DNA of 64,000 bases, from contig NZ_CP046027.1 in the NCBI RefSeq assembly GCF_009671065.1, positions 1,984,001 to 2,048,000 of the forward strand, in the 5' to 3' direction. Shown one piece after another: positions 50,078-57,569 of this stretch; the first letter of the stretch is position 1; the number at the start of each line of letters is the position of its first letter. The notes under the pieces were generated by a model that was not told where the DNA came from, made no database searches, and saw only the letters and a program-made list of their open reading frames with translations. The translations under genes and the position numbers were made by a program. Origin of the DNA: Neisseria brasiliensis. Lineage in GTDB: Bacteria > Pseudomonadota > Gammaproteobacteria > Burkholderiales > Neisseriaceae.

Positions 50078-50716
50078 TTAGTGATACAACCAAGGTTGCG
50101 CGGCTTTGCGTTTTTCTTCAAAGGCTTTGATTTCATCTGCGTGTTGCAGCGTCAAGCCGATTTCGTCTAAGCCGTTGAGTAGGCAGTGTTTGCGGTGTTC
50201 GGTGATGTCGAAAGTGAACACATCGCCGCTTGGCGTGGTCACAGTTTGTGCTTCCAAATCGATATTTAGTGAATAGCCTTCTTGTGCTTCGACTTCTTTA
50301 AACAATTGGTCGACTTGCTCTTCAGTCAAGACGATCGGCAATAAGCCGTTTTTGTAACAATTGTTGAAGAAAATGTCGGCGAACGAAGGGGCGATGACGG
50401 CGCGGAAACCGTAGTCGTCTAATGCCCATGGTGCGTGTTCGCGTGATGAGCCGCAGCCAAAATTTTTGCGGGTCAGCAAAACTTGTGCGCCTTGATAGCG
50501 GGGCTGATTGAGGGAAAAGTCGGGATTAAGCGGGCGTTTGCTGTTGTCCATGCCCGGTTCGCCGTGGTCAAGATAGCGCCATTCGTCAAAGGCATTAGGA
50601 CCGAAGCCGCTGCGTTTGATGGATTTTAAGAATTGTTTTGGGATGATGGCATCAGTATCGACGTTGCTGCGGTCAAGCGGGGCAACGAGGGCGGTAATTT
50701 TGGTAAATGCTTTCAT
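50078..50716 (-). CDS. leuD: 3-isopropylmalate dehydratase small subunit
   Basis: Small subunit that completes the LeuCD isomerase of leucine synthesis. It starts MKAFTKITALVAPLDRSNVDTDAIIPKQFL, with GCGSSREHAPWALDDYGFRAVIAPSFADIFFNNCYKNGLLPI as the substrate-binding core. 212 residues. It is separated from leuC by two tandem small lipoprotein genes, all on the minus strand. Confidence 0.97.
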   Translation of the reverse strand: MKAFTKITALVAPLDRSNVDTDAIIPKQFLKSIKRSGFGPNAFDEWRYLDHGEPGMDNSKRPLNPDFSLNQPRYQGAQVLLTRKNFGCGSSREHAPWALDDYGFRAVIAPSFADIFFNNCYKNGLLPIVLTEEQVDQLFKEVEAQEGYSLNIDLEAQTVTTPSGDVFTFDITEHRKHCLLNGLDEIGLTLQHADEIKAFEEKRKAAQPWLYH

Positions 50717-50750
50717 GGTCTGTACTTTTTCGTTTATTTAAGATTATAAA

Positions 50751-50771
50751 ATGCCCCGATTCACGGGGCAT
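50751..50771 (-). terminator. Hairpin terminator after the second small lipoprotein gene
   Basis: ATGCCCCG (50751-50758) pairs with CGGGGCAT (50764-50771), loop 5; minus strand continues TTTTATAAT. Together with the leuD start 35 bp further it may partly separate the lipoprotein and leuD transcripts. Confidence 0.6.
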
Positions 50772-50796
50772 TTACGCTTATTTATTAAGCTGATGA

Positions 50797-50934
50797 TTAG
50801 TAGCTTTTTACTTCTTCTGCGGTATTGCTAACTGCGTTACCGGCAGCTTTCACATCTTTGCCCGCACCTGAAATGGTGTTGCAAGCAGACAGCAAAGTCA
50901 TGGCAGTCAAAGCGATCAATGCAAATTTTTTCAT
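50797..50934 (-). CDS. Entericidin A/B-family small lipoprotein (copy B)
   Basis: 45 residues: MKKFALIALTAMTLLSAC is a lipoprotein signal with lipobox LSAC (Cys18), then NTISGAGKDVKAAGNAV, the entericidin core, ending in EEVKSY. Ribosome site AGGAAA. Entericidins are small envelope lipoproteins linked in E. coli to stress and cell lysis. It is nearly identical to the gene at 50969-51106; only the last residues differ (SNTAEEVKSY against SNSAESVKSY). Too short for most gene finders. Confidence 0.85.
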   Translation of the reverse strand: MKKFALIALTAMTLLSACNTISGAGKDVKAAGNAVSNTAEEVKSY

Positions 50935-50968
50935 ATTGAATTTCCTATTGTAGAAGTTGAGCTAATGA

Positions 50969-51106
50969 TTAGTAGCTTTTTACAGATTCAGCAGAGTTGC
51001 TGACTGCATTGCCGGCTGCTTTTACATCTTTGCCTGCACCTGAAATGGTGTTACAAGCAGACAAAAGTGTCATGGCGGTCAAAGCGATCAGGGCAAATTT
51101 TTTCAT
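50969..51106 (-). CDS. Entericidin A/B-family small lipoprotein (copy A)
   Basis: 45 residues with the same signal, lipobox (LSAC) and entericidin core as its downstream neighbour 34 bp away. AAGGAGC lies before ATG 51104-51106. A candidate promoter at 51157-51185 and a leader hairpin at 51129-51153 precede it, so the pair probably forms its own small operon inside the leu region, made by tandem duplication. Confidence 0.87.
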   Translation of the reverse strand: MKKFALIALTAMTLLSACNTISGAGKDVKAAGNAVSNSAESVKSY

Positions 51107-51128
51107 ATGAAGCTCCTTATGGTTTGAA

Positions 51129-51153
51129 AAGTACAGCCTGGTTTGCTGTACTT
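51129..51153 (-). promoter_or_regulatory. Leader hairpin upstream of entericidin-like pair
   Basis: AAGTACAGC (51129-51137) pairs with GCTGTACTT (51145-51153), 9 bp with a 7-base loop. On the transcript it is followed by UUUUC, then the ribosome site. It could be an attenuator-like or stability element; no known riboswitch is recognised. Confidence 0.45.
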
Positions 51154-51156
51154 CTT

Positions 51157-51185
51157 ATAATATCCACCATCTTTCTAAATAGCAA
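51157..51185 (-). promoter_or_regulatory. Promoter of the entericidin-like pair
   Basis: Minus strand: TTGCTA (51180-51185), 17-bp spacer, TATTAT (51157-51162); transcription would start near 51150. Confidence 0.55.
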
Positions 51186-51240
51186 TAGTTAATGTGAATA
51201 TATAAATATTTAAATATCAACGTGCTATTGTCAGATAGTT

Positions 51241-52647
51241 TCACAGGCAGCGCACATCCACAAATCGGCCGTTCACCGCAGCTGCAGCAGCCATGGCCGG
51301 GCTGACCAAATGGGTACGGCCGCCGTTGCCTTGTCGGCCTTCAAAGTTGCGGTTGGAGGTAGAAGCGCAGCGCTGTTGCGGCTCTAAACGGTCGGCATTC
51401 ATGGCCAAACACATTGAGCAACCCGGTTCACGCCATTCAAAGCCGGCATCGATAAAGATTTTGTCCAAACCTTCTTCTTCGGCTTGTGCTTTTACCAAGC
51501 CTGAACCTGGCACAATCAACACGCGCTGAACGTTCTCAGCTTTTTTGCGGCCTTTGGCCACGGCAGCGGCTTCGCGCAAGTCTTCGATGCGGCTGTTGGT
51601 GCAAGAACCGATGAATACGATGTCCACCGGAATTTCGTTTAACGGCGTATCGGCTTCCAAGCCCATGTATTCCAAAGCGCGTTCCATGCCGCTGCGTTTG
51701 ACCGGGTCGGTTTCGTTGGCCGGATTCGGCACTTTACCGTTGATGTCGAGCACCATTTCCGGTGAAGTGCCCCAAGTGACTTGAGGCTCGATGTCTTCAG
51801 CTTTGAAACGGAATACTTTGTCGAATTGGGCACCTTCATCGGAAACCAATGTGCGCCAGTATTCAACGGCTTTATCCCATGCTTCACCTTTCGGTGCGAA
51901 TGGTTTGTCTTTAACGTAATCAATGGTGGTTTGGTCAACCGATACCATACCTGAGCGCGCACCGGCTTCAATAGCCATGTTGCACAAAGTCATGCGGCCT
52001 TCCATTGACAGGCTATGAATGGCTTCACCGTCGAATTCGATGGCATAGCCCGTGCCGCCGGCGGTACCGATTTGGCCAATGATATATAAGGCCACGTCTT
52101 TGGCGGTCACGCCCGGTTTCAGACGGCCTGATACGTCAATCAGCATGGATTTAGATTTTTTGGCAGTAATACACTGGGTGGCCATGGTGTGTTCGACTTC
52201 GGATGTGCCGATGCCGTGTGCCAATGCACCGAATGCGCCGTGGGTAGAAGTGTGCGAGTCGCCGCATACCACAGTCATACCAGGCAGGGTGGCGCCTTGT
52301 TCAGGTCCCATTACATGCACAATGCCTTGGCCTTTGTCCATAAACGGAAAGTAAGCCAATGCACCAAATTCTTTGATGTTTTTATCTAAGGTATCGACTT
52401 GCAACTTAGAAATCGGGTCTTGAATGCCTTTGTCCCAGTCGCCGGTCGGGGTGTTGTGGTCGGCGGTGGAAACCACACTGTCGATGCGCCACAATTTGCG
52501 GCCGGCTATTTTCAAGCCTTCAAAGGCTTGCGGGCTGGTGACTTCGTGTACCAGATGGCGGTCGATATAAAGCAGAACAGTGCCGTCTTCTTCTTCGCGG
52601 ACGACGTGGCTGTTCCAAAGTTTGTCGTAGAGGGTTTGTGCGCTCAT
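51241..52647 (-). CDS. leuC: 3-isopropylmalate dehydratase large subunit
   Basis: Aconitase-type [4Fe-4S] enzyme that isomerises 2- to 3-isopropylmalate with LeuD. Cluster cysteines are in FIGSCTNSRIEDL and EPGCSMCLAMN; GDSHTSTHGAFGALAHGIGTSEVEH is an active-site block. 468 residues from ATG 52645-52647 (MSAQTLYDKLW). The frame reaches 52665, but this start fits the family. First of the leu genes here; the promoter is at 52693-52721. Confidence 0.97.
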   Translation of the reverse strand: MSAQTLYDKLWNSHVVREEEDGTVLLYIDRHLVHEVTSPQAFEGLKIAGRKLWRIDSVVSTADHNTPTGDWDKGIQDPISKLQVDTLDKNIKEFGALAYFPFMDKGQGIVHVMGPEQGATLPGMTVVCGDSHTSTHGAFGALAHGIGTSEVEHTMATQCITAKKSKSMLIDVSGRLKPGVTAKDVALYIIGQIGTAGGTGYAIEFDGEAIHSLSMEGRMTLCNMAIEAGARSGMVSVDQTTIDYVKDKPFAPKGEAWDKAVEYWRTLVSDEGAQFDKVFRFKAEDIEPQVTWGTSPEMVLDINGKVPNPANETDPVKRSGMERALEYMGLEADTPLNEIPVDIVFIGSCTNSRIEDLREAAAVAKGRKKAENVQRVLIVPGSGLVKAQAEEEGLDKIFIDAGFEWREPGCSMCLAMNADRLEPQQRCASTSNRNFEGRQGNGGRTHLVSPAMAAAAAVNGRFVDVRCL

Positions 52648-52692
52648 GGTGTGTTCTTTTATCAATGGGTAGTGGTGAATAGTATGTGGGGA

Positions 52693-52721
52693 ATATTAGA
52701 CTTATTAACTTAGAAAAGCAA
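52693..52721 (-). promoter_or_regulatory. Candidate leuC promoter
   Basis: Minus strand: TTGCTT (52716-52721), 17 bp, TAATAT (52693-52698), giving a leader of about 40 nt without room for a leucine leader peptide. The rest of the 322-bp leuC-gyrA gap is AT rich, plus the DUS pair at 52858-52892 and an unplaced gyrA promoter. Confidence 0.55.
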
Positions 52722-52857
52722 CTGATTTTGTCTAATTTTTATCTATGAAATAAAATTTCGCCAAATTTTTAGAAAATTTTAGACAATTTGTACAATTTTA
52801 TTTTTGAATTTGGCTATTTTGTTACATTTATGCCTTTGTTTTTGCCTTGAGTGAAAT

Positions 52858-52892
52858 AGGCCGTCTGAACGCATTTTGGATTCAGACGGCCT
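52858..52892. repeat. Inverted DUS pair between divergent leuC and gyrA
   Basis: AGGCCGTCTGAA (52858-52869) and TTCAGACGGCCT (52881-52892) with an 11-base loop. Both neighbours read away from it, so it has no gene to terminate and is probably an uptake signal. Confidence 0.7.
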
Positions 52893-52981
52893 GTTGTCAA
52901 AATGATTGCTTGCGGTTAGGTGATGATGCAGTTTTGTGGTAAAATCACGCGTAATTATTGCTATAAGAAATGCTAGGAATC

Positions 52982-55768
52982 ATGACAGACGCAACAGTCC
53001 GCAACGACCATAAGTTTGCACTCGAAACCATCCCGGTAAGCCTTGAAGATGAAATGCGCAAAAGCTACCTTGATTACGCCATGAGCGTGATTGTGGGGCG
53101 CGCGCTGCCAGATGTGCGCGATGGCTTGAAGCCGGTTCACCGCCGTGTGCTTTATGCCATGCACGAATTGAAAAACAACTGGAATGCTTCTTACAAGAAA
53201 TCTGCCCGTATTGTCGGCGACGTGATCGGTAAATACCATCCACACGGTGACAGCGCAGTTTACTATACCATTGTGCGTATGGCGCAGGATTTCTCTATGC
53301 GTTATATGCTGGTTGACGGTCAGGGTAACTTTGGTTCGGTTGACGGCGATGGTGCGGCAGCCATGCGTTATACCGAAATCCGTATGGCAAAAATCGCTCA
53401 TGAAATGCTGGCCGATATTGAAGAAGAAACGGTGAATTTCGGCCCAAACTACGACGGCAGCGAGCATGAACCGCTGGTGTTGCCGACCCGTTTTCCGGCT
53501 TTGCTGGTAAACGGTTCTTCAGGTATTGCCGTGGGTATGGCAACCAATATTCCGCCGCATAACCTGACCGATACGATTAACGCCTGTCTGCAATTGTTGG
53601 ACGAGCCTGAAACCGACATCGATACCTTAATCGACATCATTAAAGCGCCTGATTTTCCTACCGGTGCCACCATTTACGGCATGAGCGGTGTGCGTGAAGG
53701 TTATAAAACTGGTCGTGGCCGCGTGGTGATGCGCGGTAAAACGCACATCGAGCCAATCGGTAAAAACGGTGAGCGCGAAGCGATTGTGATTGACGAGATT
53801 CCGTATCAAGTCAACAAAGCCAAATTGGTTGAGAAAATCGGCGATTTGGTGCGCGAGAAAACTTTGGAAGGCATTTCTGATCTGCGCGACGAATCGGATA
53901 AATCCGGTATGCGCGTGGTGATTGAGTTAAAACGCAACGAAAATTCAGAAGTCGTTTTAAATCAACTGTATAAATTAACCCAGCTGCAAGACAGCTTCGG
54001 CATCAATATGGTGGCTTTGGTCGATGGCCAGCCGCGTTTGCTGAATCTGAAGCAAATCTTAAGCGAGTTTATCCGCCACCGCCGTGAAGTGGTGACCCGT
54101 CGCACTTTGTTCCGCTTGAAAAAAGCGCGTCATGAAGGCCACATTGCAGAAGGTAAAGCGGTAGCTTTGTCGAATATCGACGAGATGATTCAATTAATTA
54201 AAGAATCAGCCGATGCACCGGAAGCCAAAGAAAAATTATTGGCGCGTGCATGGCGCAGCGGTTTGGTGGAAGACATGCTCAGCCGCACTGATTTGGATTT
54301 GCGCATGGCGCGTCCGGAAGGTTTGCCAGAAAACTTGGGCTTGCAAGGTCAAGGCTATTATCTGAGCGAATTGCAGGCCGATGCCATTTTACGCATGAGC
54401 TTGCGCAACCTGACCGGCTTGGATCAAGAAGAAATTGTCGCCGACTATAAAGCGATTATGGCAAAAATCATTGATTTCTTGGATATTTTGGCCACGCCTG
54501 AACGCATCACCCAAATTATCCGCGAAGAATTGGAAGATACCCGCGCCAATTTTGGTGACGAGCGTCGCAGCGAAATCAATCCATTTGGTGGTGATATTGC
54601 CGATGAAGACTTGATTCCGCAGCGTGAAATGGTAGTTACTTTGACTCATGGCGGCTACATCAAAACCCAGCCGACCACCGATTATCAGGCGCAACGTCGC
54701 GGCGGGCGCGGCAAGCAGGCGGCAGCCACCAAAGAAGAAGATTTCATCGAGTCTTTATTTGTGGCCAATACGCACGACTATTTGATGTGTTTCACCAATT
54801 TCGGCAAATGCCACTGGATTAAAGTGTACAAACTGCCGGAAGGCGGACGCAACAGCCGCGGCCGCCCGATTAACAACGTGATTCAGTTGGAAGAAGGCGA
54901 AAAAGTCAGCGCGATTTTGGCCGTGCGCGAATTCCCTGAAGACCAATATGTATTCTTCGCCACCGCACAAGGCATGGTGAAAAAAGTACAATTGTCGGCG
55001 TTTAAAAACGTGCGCAGTCAAGGTATTAAAGCCATTGCCTTGAAAGAGGGCGATTACTTAGTCGGCGCAGCGCAAACCAGCGGTGCGGACGACATCATGC
55101 TGTTCTCCAATTTGGGTAAAGCCATCCGCTTTAATGAATATTGGGAACGCAGCGGCGGCGATGAAAGTGAAGATGCGGACATCGATAATGAAAATGACGT
55201 TTCAGACGGCCTCGATGATGAAGCAGTAGAGGCTGACAACGAAAACGCCCTGCCTAGCGGCAAACACGGCGTGCGACCTTCCGGTCGTGGCAGTGGCGGT
55301 TTGCGCGGTATGCGTTTACCGGCCGACGGTAAGATTGTCAGCCTGATTACTTTCTCACCTGAATGCGAACAAAGCGCGCTGCAAGTGTTGACGGCCACCG
55401 CCAACGGCTACGGTAAACGCACGCCGATTGCTGATTACAGCCGTAAAAATAAAGGCGGCCAAGGCAATATCGCCATCAACACCGGCGAGCGTAACGGCGA
55501 TTTGGTGGCGGCCACTTTGGTGGAGGAATGCGACGATTTGATGCTGATTACCAGCGGCGGCGTGTTGATTCGTACTAAAGTCGAGCAAATCCGTGAAACC
55601 GGTCGCGCCGCAGCAGGTGTGCGCCTGATTAATTTGGACGAAGGCGAAACCTTGGTAAGCTTGGAGCGTGTGGCGGAAGAGCCGGAAGTAGAAGCGGCTG
55701 AAGAAGGCGAGGAGCTGCATAACGTTGCTGCGCCAATCGAAGGTGAAAACGATTCAAGCGAAGTATGA
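52982..55768 (+). CDS. gyrA: DNA gyrase subunit A
   Basis: Breakage-reunion subunit of gyrase. Catalytic Tyr130 lies in AAAMRYTEIRM. The quinolone-resistance region reads KYHPHGDSAVYYTIVRMAQ: Ser91 is wild type but residue 95, normally Asp in Neisseria (Asp87 in E. coli), is Tyr (TAT at 53264-53266). The GyrA box QRRGGRGKQ is near residue 565. The C-terminal beta-pinwheel is interrupted by an acidic insert (SGGDESEDADIDNENDVSDG and on, about 725-765) that contains an in-frame DUS. Length 928 from ATG 52982, chosen by AGGAAT and family N-terminus. Confidence 0.97.
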   Translation: MTDATVRNDHKFALETIPVSLEDEMRKSYLDYAMSVIVGRALPDVRDGLKPVHRRVLYAMHELKNNWNASYKKSARIVGDVIGKYHPHGDSAVYYTIVRMAQDFSMRYMLVDGQGNFGSVDGDGAAAMRYTEIRMAKIAHEMLADIEEETVNFGPNYDGSEHEPLVLPTRFPALLVNGSSGIAVGMATNIPPHNLTDTINACLQLLDEPETDIDTLIDIIKAPDFPTGATIYGMSGVREGYKTGRGRVVMRGKTHIEPIGKNGEREAIVIDEIPYQVNKAKLVEKIGDLVREKTLEGISDLRDESDKSGMRVVIELKRNENSEVVLNQLYKLTQLQDSFGINMVALVDGQPRLLNLKQILSEFIRHRREVVTRRTLFRLKKARHEGHIAEGKAVALSNIDEMIQLIKESADAPEAKEKLLARAWRSGLVEDMLSRTDLDLRMARPEGLPENLGLQGQGYYLSELQADAILRMSLRNLTGLDQEEIVADYKAIMAKIIDFLDILATPERITQIIREELEDTRANFGDERRSEINPFGGDIADEDLIPQREMVVTLTHGGYIKTQPTTDYQAQRRGGRGKQAAATKEEDFIESLFVANTHDYLMCFTNFGKCHWIKVYKLPEGGRNSRGRPINNVIQLEEGEKVSAILAVREFPEDQYVFFATAQGMVKKVQLSAFKNVRSQGIKAIALKEGDYLVGAAQTSGADDIMLFSNLGKAIRFNEYWERSGGDESEDADIDNENDVSDGLDDEAVEADNENALPSGKHGVRPSGRGSGGLRGMRLPADGKIVSLITFSPECEQSALQVLTATANGYGKRTPIADYSRKNKGGQGNIAINTGERNGDLVAATLVEECDDLMLITSGGVLIRTKVEQIRETGRAAAGVRLINLDEGETLVSLERVAEEPEVEAAEEGEELHNVAAPIEGENDSSEV

Positions 55769-55797
55769 TAAAAGACATTAGGTAATGTTTTTTTTCG

Positions 55798-55835
55798 AGG
55801 CCGTCTGAAAAGGTTTGTATCTTTTCAGACGGCCT
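55798..55835 (+). terminator. Inverted DUS terminator after gyrA
   Basis: 15-bp perfect stem (55798-55812 with 55821-55835), 8-base loop, then TTTT. Confidence 0.8.
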
Positions 55836-55871
55836 TTTAATGAATATCATTGAAATAAGAAGGACACAATT

Positions 55872-56690
55872 TTGAAGCAAGGTTGGGTGTATGTATTGAC
55901 CAATCAGGGCATGCCCGGTTTGATTAAAATCGGCTTTACCAAAAACCTGCCACAAGAGCGGGCGCGGGCGCTGTATAGTACGGGCGTGGCTTATCCGTTT
56001 GAGGTGGCGTATCAGGTGCGCTGCCATCAGTATCCGCAAGTTGAGCGCGAGGTACATGCGCGACTAAGTGACAAGCGGGTCAATGGCGGCCGTGAGTTTT
56101 TTGCCTGCTCGGTTGAAGAAGCAGCGCAAGTTATCCGACAATGCGCCGGTAAAAACCTGATTTCAGCGCAAGATTTGCGCACGGGTGAAGTGTGGCAAAA
56201 TAAACCGGTAAATAAGCCGTCTGAAAAAATAAATGTTCAGACGGCTTCACATCATTGGCGGATTCGTCATTATTTGATTGGTGGCGGCTTGGTTTTGGCT
56301 ATTGTTTGGCTTGCTTGGTTGGGCTTTCGTGGCGCAGACGAAACGGTCGAATTAAGTGAAGCGAAACAAGTCATAGGTTATGTGCCCGGCAAAATCGGCA
56401 AAGAAGACATCAATATCCGTGCTTGCTCATCAACCGAATGCAGCGTAATTTCTGTTTTGCCGGCCAATCAAAAAATCCAAATCAAGCCAAACACGCGCAC
56501 GGCGAAAAACTGGGTATATGCTGAGTTTCAAGGCGATGTGTGTTATCCAGAGCATTATGAGCGTGGACAAGGCTGCCGATCATGGGCGCAGAATAATATT
56601 GTCGAAGGTTGGGTCTATGCTGATAATTTGGCCGGACAAAATACCAAACCGGCTAAGCGTTCGGATTCTTTGTTTGATTCGTTATTTTGA
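55872..56690 (+). CDS. GIY-YIG (T5orf172/MUG113-like) domain - membrane helix - SH3-like domain protein
   Basis: 272 residues from a TTG start (AAGGA eight bases upstream; no ATG gives the domain). Residues 1-~90 match the T5orf172/MUG113 type of GIY-YIG nuclease-like domain: GWVYVLTNQ, LIKIGFTKN, QERARALYST, EREVHARLSDKRVNGGREFF. A polar linker (~95-130) follows, then a membrane helix (~134-152) and a bacterial SH3-like region (~170-255: INIRACSSTECSVISVLPANQKIQI, GWVYADNL). The nuclease-like part would be cytoplasmic and the SH3 part periplasmic. The linker is encoded by an inverted DUS hairpin (56214-56247). Substrate and role unknown. Confidence 0.75.
   Translation: MKQGWVYVLTNQGMPGLIKIGFTKNLPQERARALYSTGVAYPFEVAYQVRCHQYPQVEREVHARLSDKRVNGGREFFACSVEEAAQVIRQCAGKNLISAQDLRTGEVWQNKPVNKPSEKINVQTASHHWRIRHYLIGGGLVLAIVWLAWLGFRGADETVELSEAKQVIGYVPGKIGKEDINIRACSSTECSVISVLPANQKIQIKPNTRTAKNWVYAEFQGDVCYPEHYERGQGCRSWAQNNIVEGWVYADNLAGQNTKPAKRSDSLFDSLF
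56214..56247. repeat. Inverted DUS hairpin inside a coding region
   Basis: AAGCCGTCTGAA (56214-56225) and TTCAGACGGCTT (56236-56247), 10-base loop. It lies within the frame of the GIY-YIG/SH3 fusion (residues ~115-126), between the nuclease-like domain and the membrane helix. Confidence 0.85.
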
Positions 56691-56724
56691 TGATGCAGGT
56701 CTGAGGCCGTCTGAAAATATGCGT

Positions 56725-57324
56725 TCAGATGGCCTTACAATATTGTTGATAGCGCTCGGCCAAGCCATAAAGAATCACCGCGGTTAAGCCCCAAATATCG
56801 TAATGTTGGAAAGGCAACGTCGGCATGGCGATGGTTTTGCCTTGGTGTTGCAGCGGCCGCATTTCGTAATGCTGCAAATTCATCACAAAATCAAACGGCA
56901 CATAAAACACTTCTGCTACTTCGTCCGGATTGGTTTCAATGTGAGGATTCTCATTAGAAAGCGCGGGAATGGGATGTACTTCATAACCCGATGGCGTGTA
57001 GTGCGGCGGCAGAGAGGGGAAGGTTTGCCAAGTTTGCGGCAGAATGCCGACTTCTTCGTGTGTTTCGCGTAAGGCAGTTTGGGTTAAGTTGAGGTCTTGA
57101 GGCTCGTAGCGACCACCGGCTAGAGCGATTTGGCCGGTGTGGTGACGCAGTGAGCCGGAGCGGCAGGTAAACAATATCTGCCATTGTTCATCTTTTTTGA
57201 CCACGGCCAATAAAACCGCCGCCACTTTGCATTCGGCCGGATTGAGAAAACGGTTGCGCAAATTTTGGGTGGAGCTGTCAAACTCGTGCGCGCGCAGCAG
57301 GAAATCGGAAAGCGGTCGGGTCAT
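56725..57324 (-). CDS. Nudix hydrolase, CoA pyrophosphatase-like
   Basis: 199 residues. The Nudix box is GGRYEPQDLNLTQTALRETHEEVGI: the REtxEExG core is intact, while the first Glu of the standard motif is Asp, as in the CoA-diphosphatase (NudL) subgroup. The upstream AAVLLAVVKKDEQWQILFTCRS and the SGSLRHHTGQIALAGG segment (the UPF0035-type pattern before the box) support that subgroup. Likely hydrolyses CoA or other nucleotide diphosphates. It is convergent with the GIY-YIG gene; a DUS and a DUS-like copy are between them. Confidence 0.88.
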   Translation of the reverse strand: MTRPLSDFLLRAHEFDSSTQNLRNRFLNPAECKVAAVLLAVVKKDEQWQILFTCRSGSLRHHTGQIALAGGRYEPQDLNLTQTALRETHEEVGILPQTWQTFPSLPPHYTPSGYEVHPIPALSNENPHIETNPDEVAEVFYVPFDFVMNLQHYEMRPLQHQGKTIAMPTLPFQHYDIWGLTAVILYGLAERYQQYCKAI

Positions 57325-57569
57325 TGGAGGTATCCGTAACGTGTTTACATGATTATATTATAGTCGCTTAAAATAGAAATAAGACAAGGTGGCAGCGATT
57401 GCTGTGTACGCTGGTAAATAAGGGCGTCGGCAACACGGTATTATTTTTATTTTAAAAGACTATACATTAGGTTTACGGTTGCTTAAATCTACAAATCAGA
57501 CGGCTTGTGATAAAGTTATGCCTAAACTCAAGGCCGTCTGAACACAGTCGGCGATGTAAAGGAATGATT

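Noticed and set aside
50751..51185. Toxin-antitoxin reading of the two entericidin-like genes
   Set aside because: The two proteins are almost identical, unlike an antidote/toxin pair, so only family membership is claimed.
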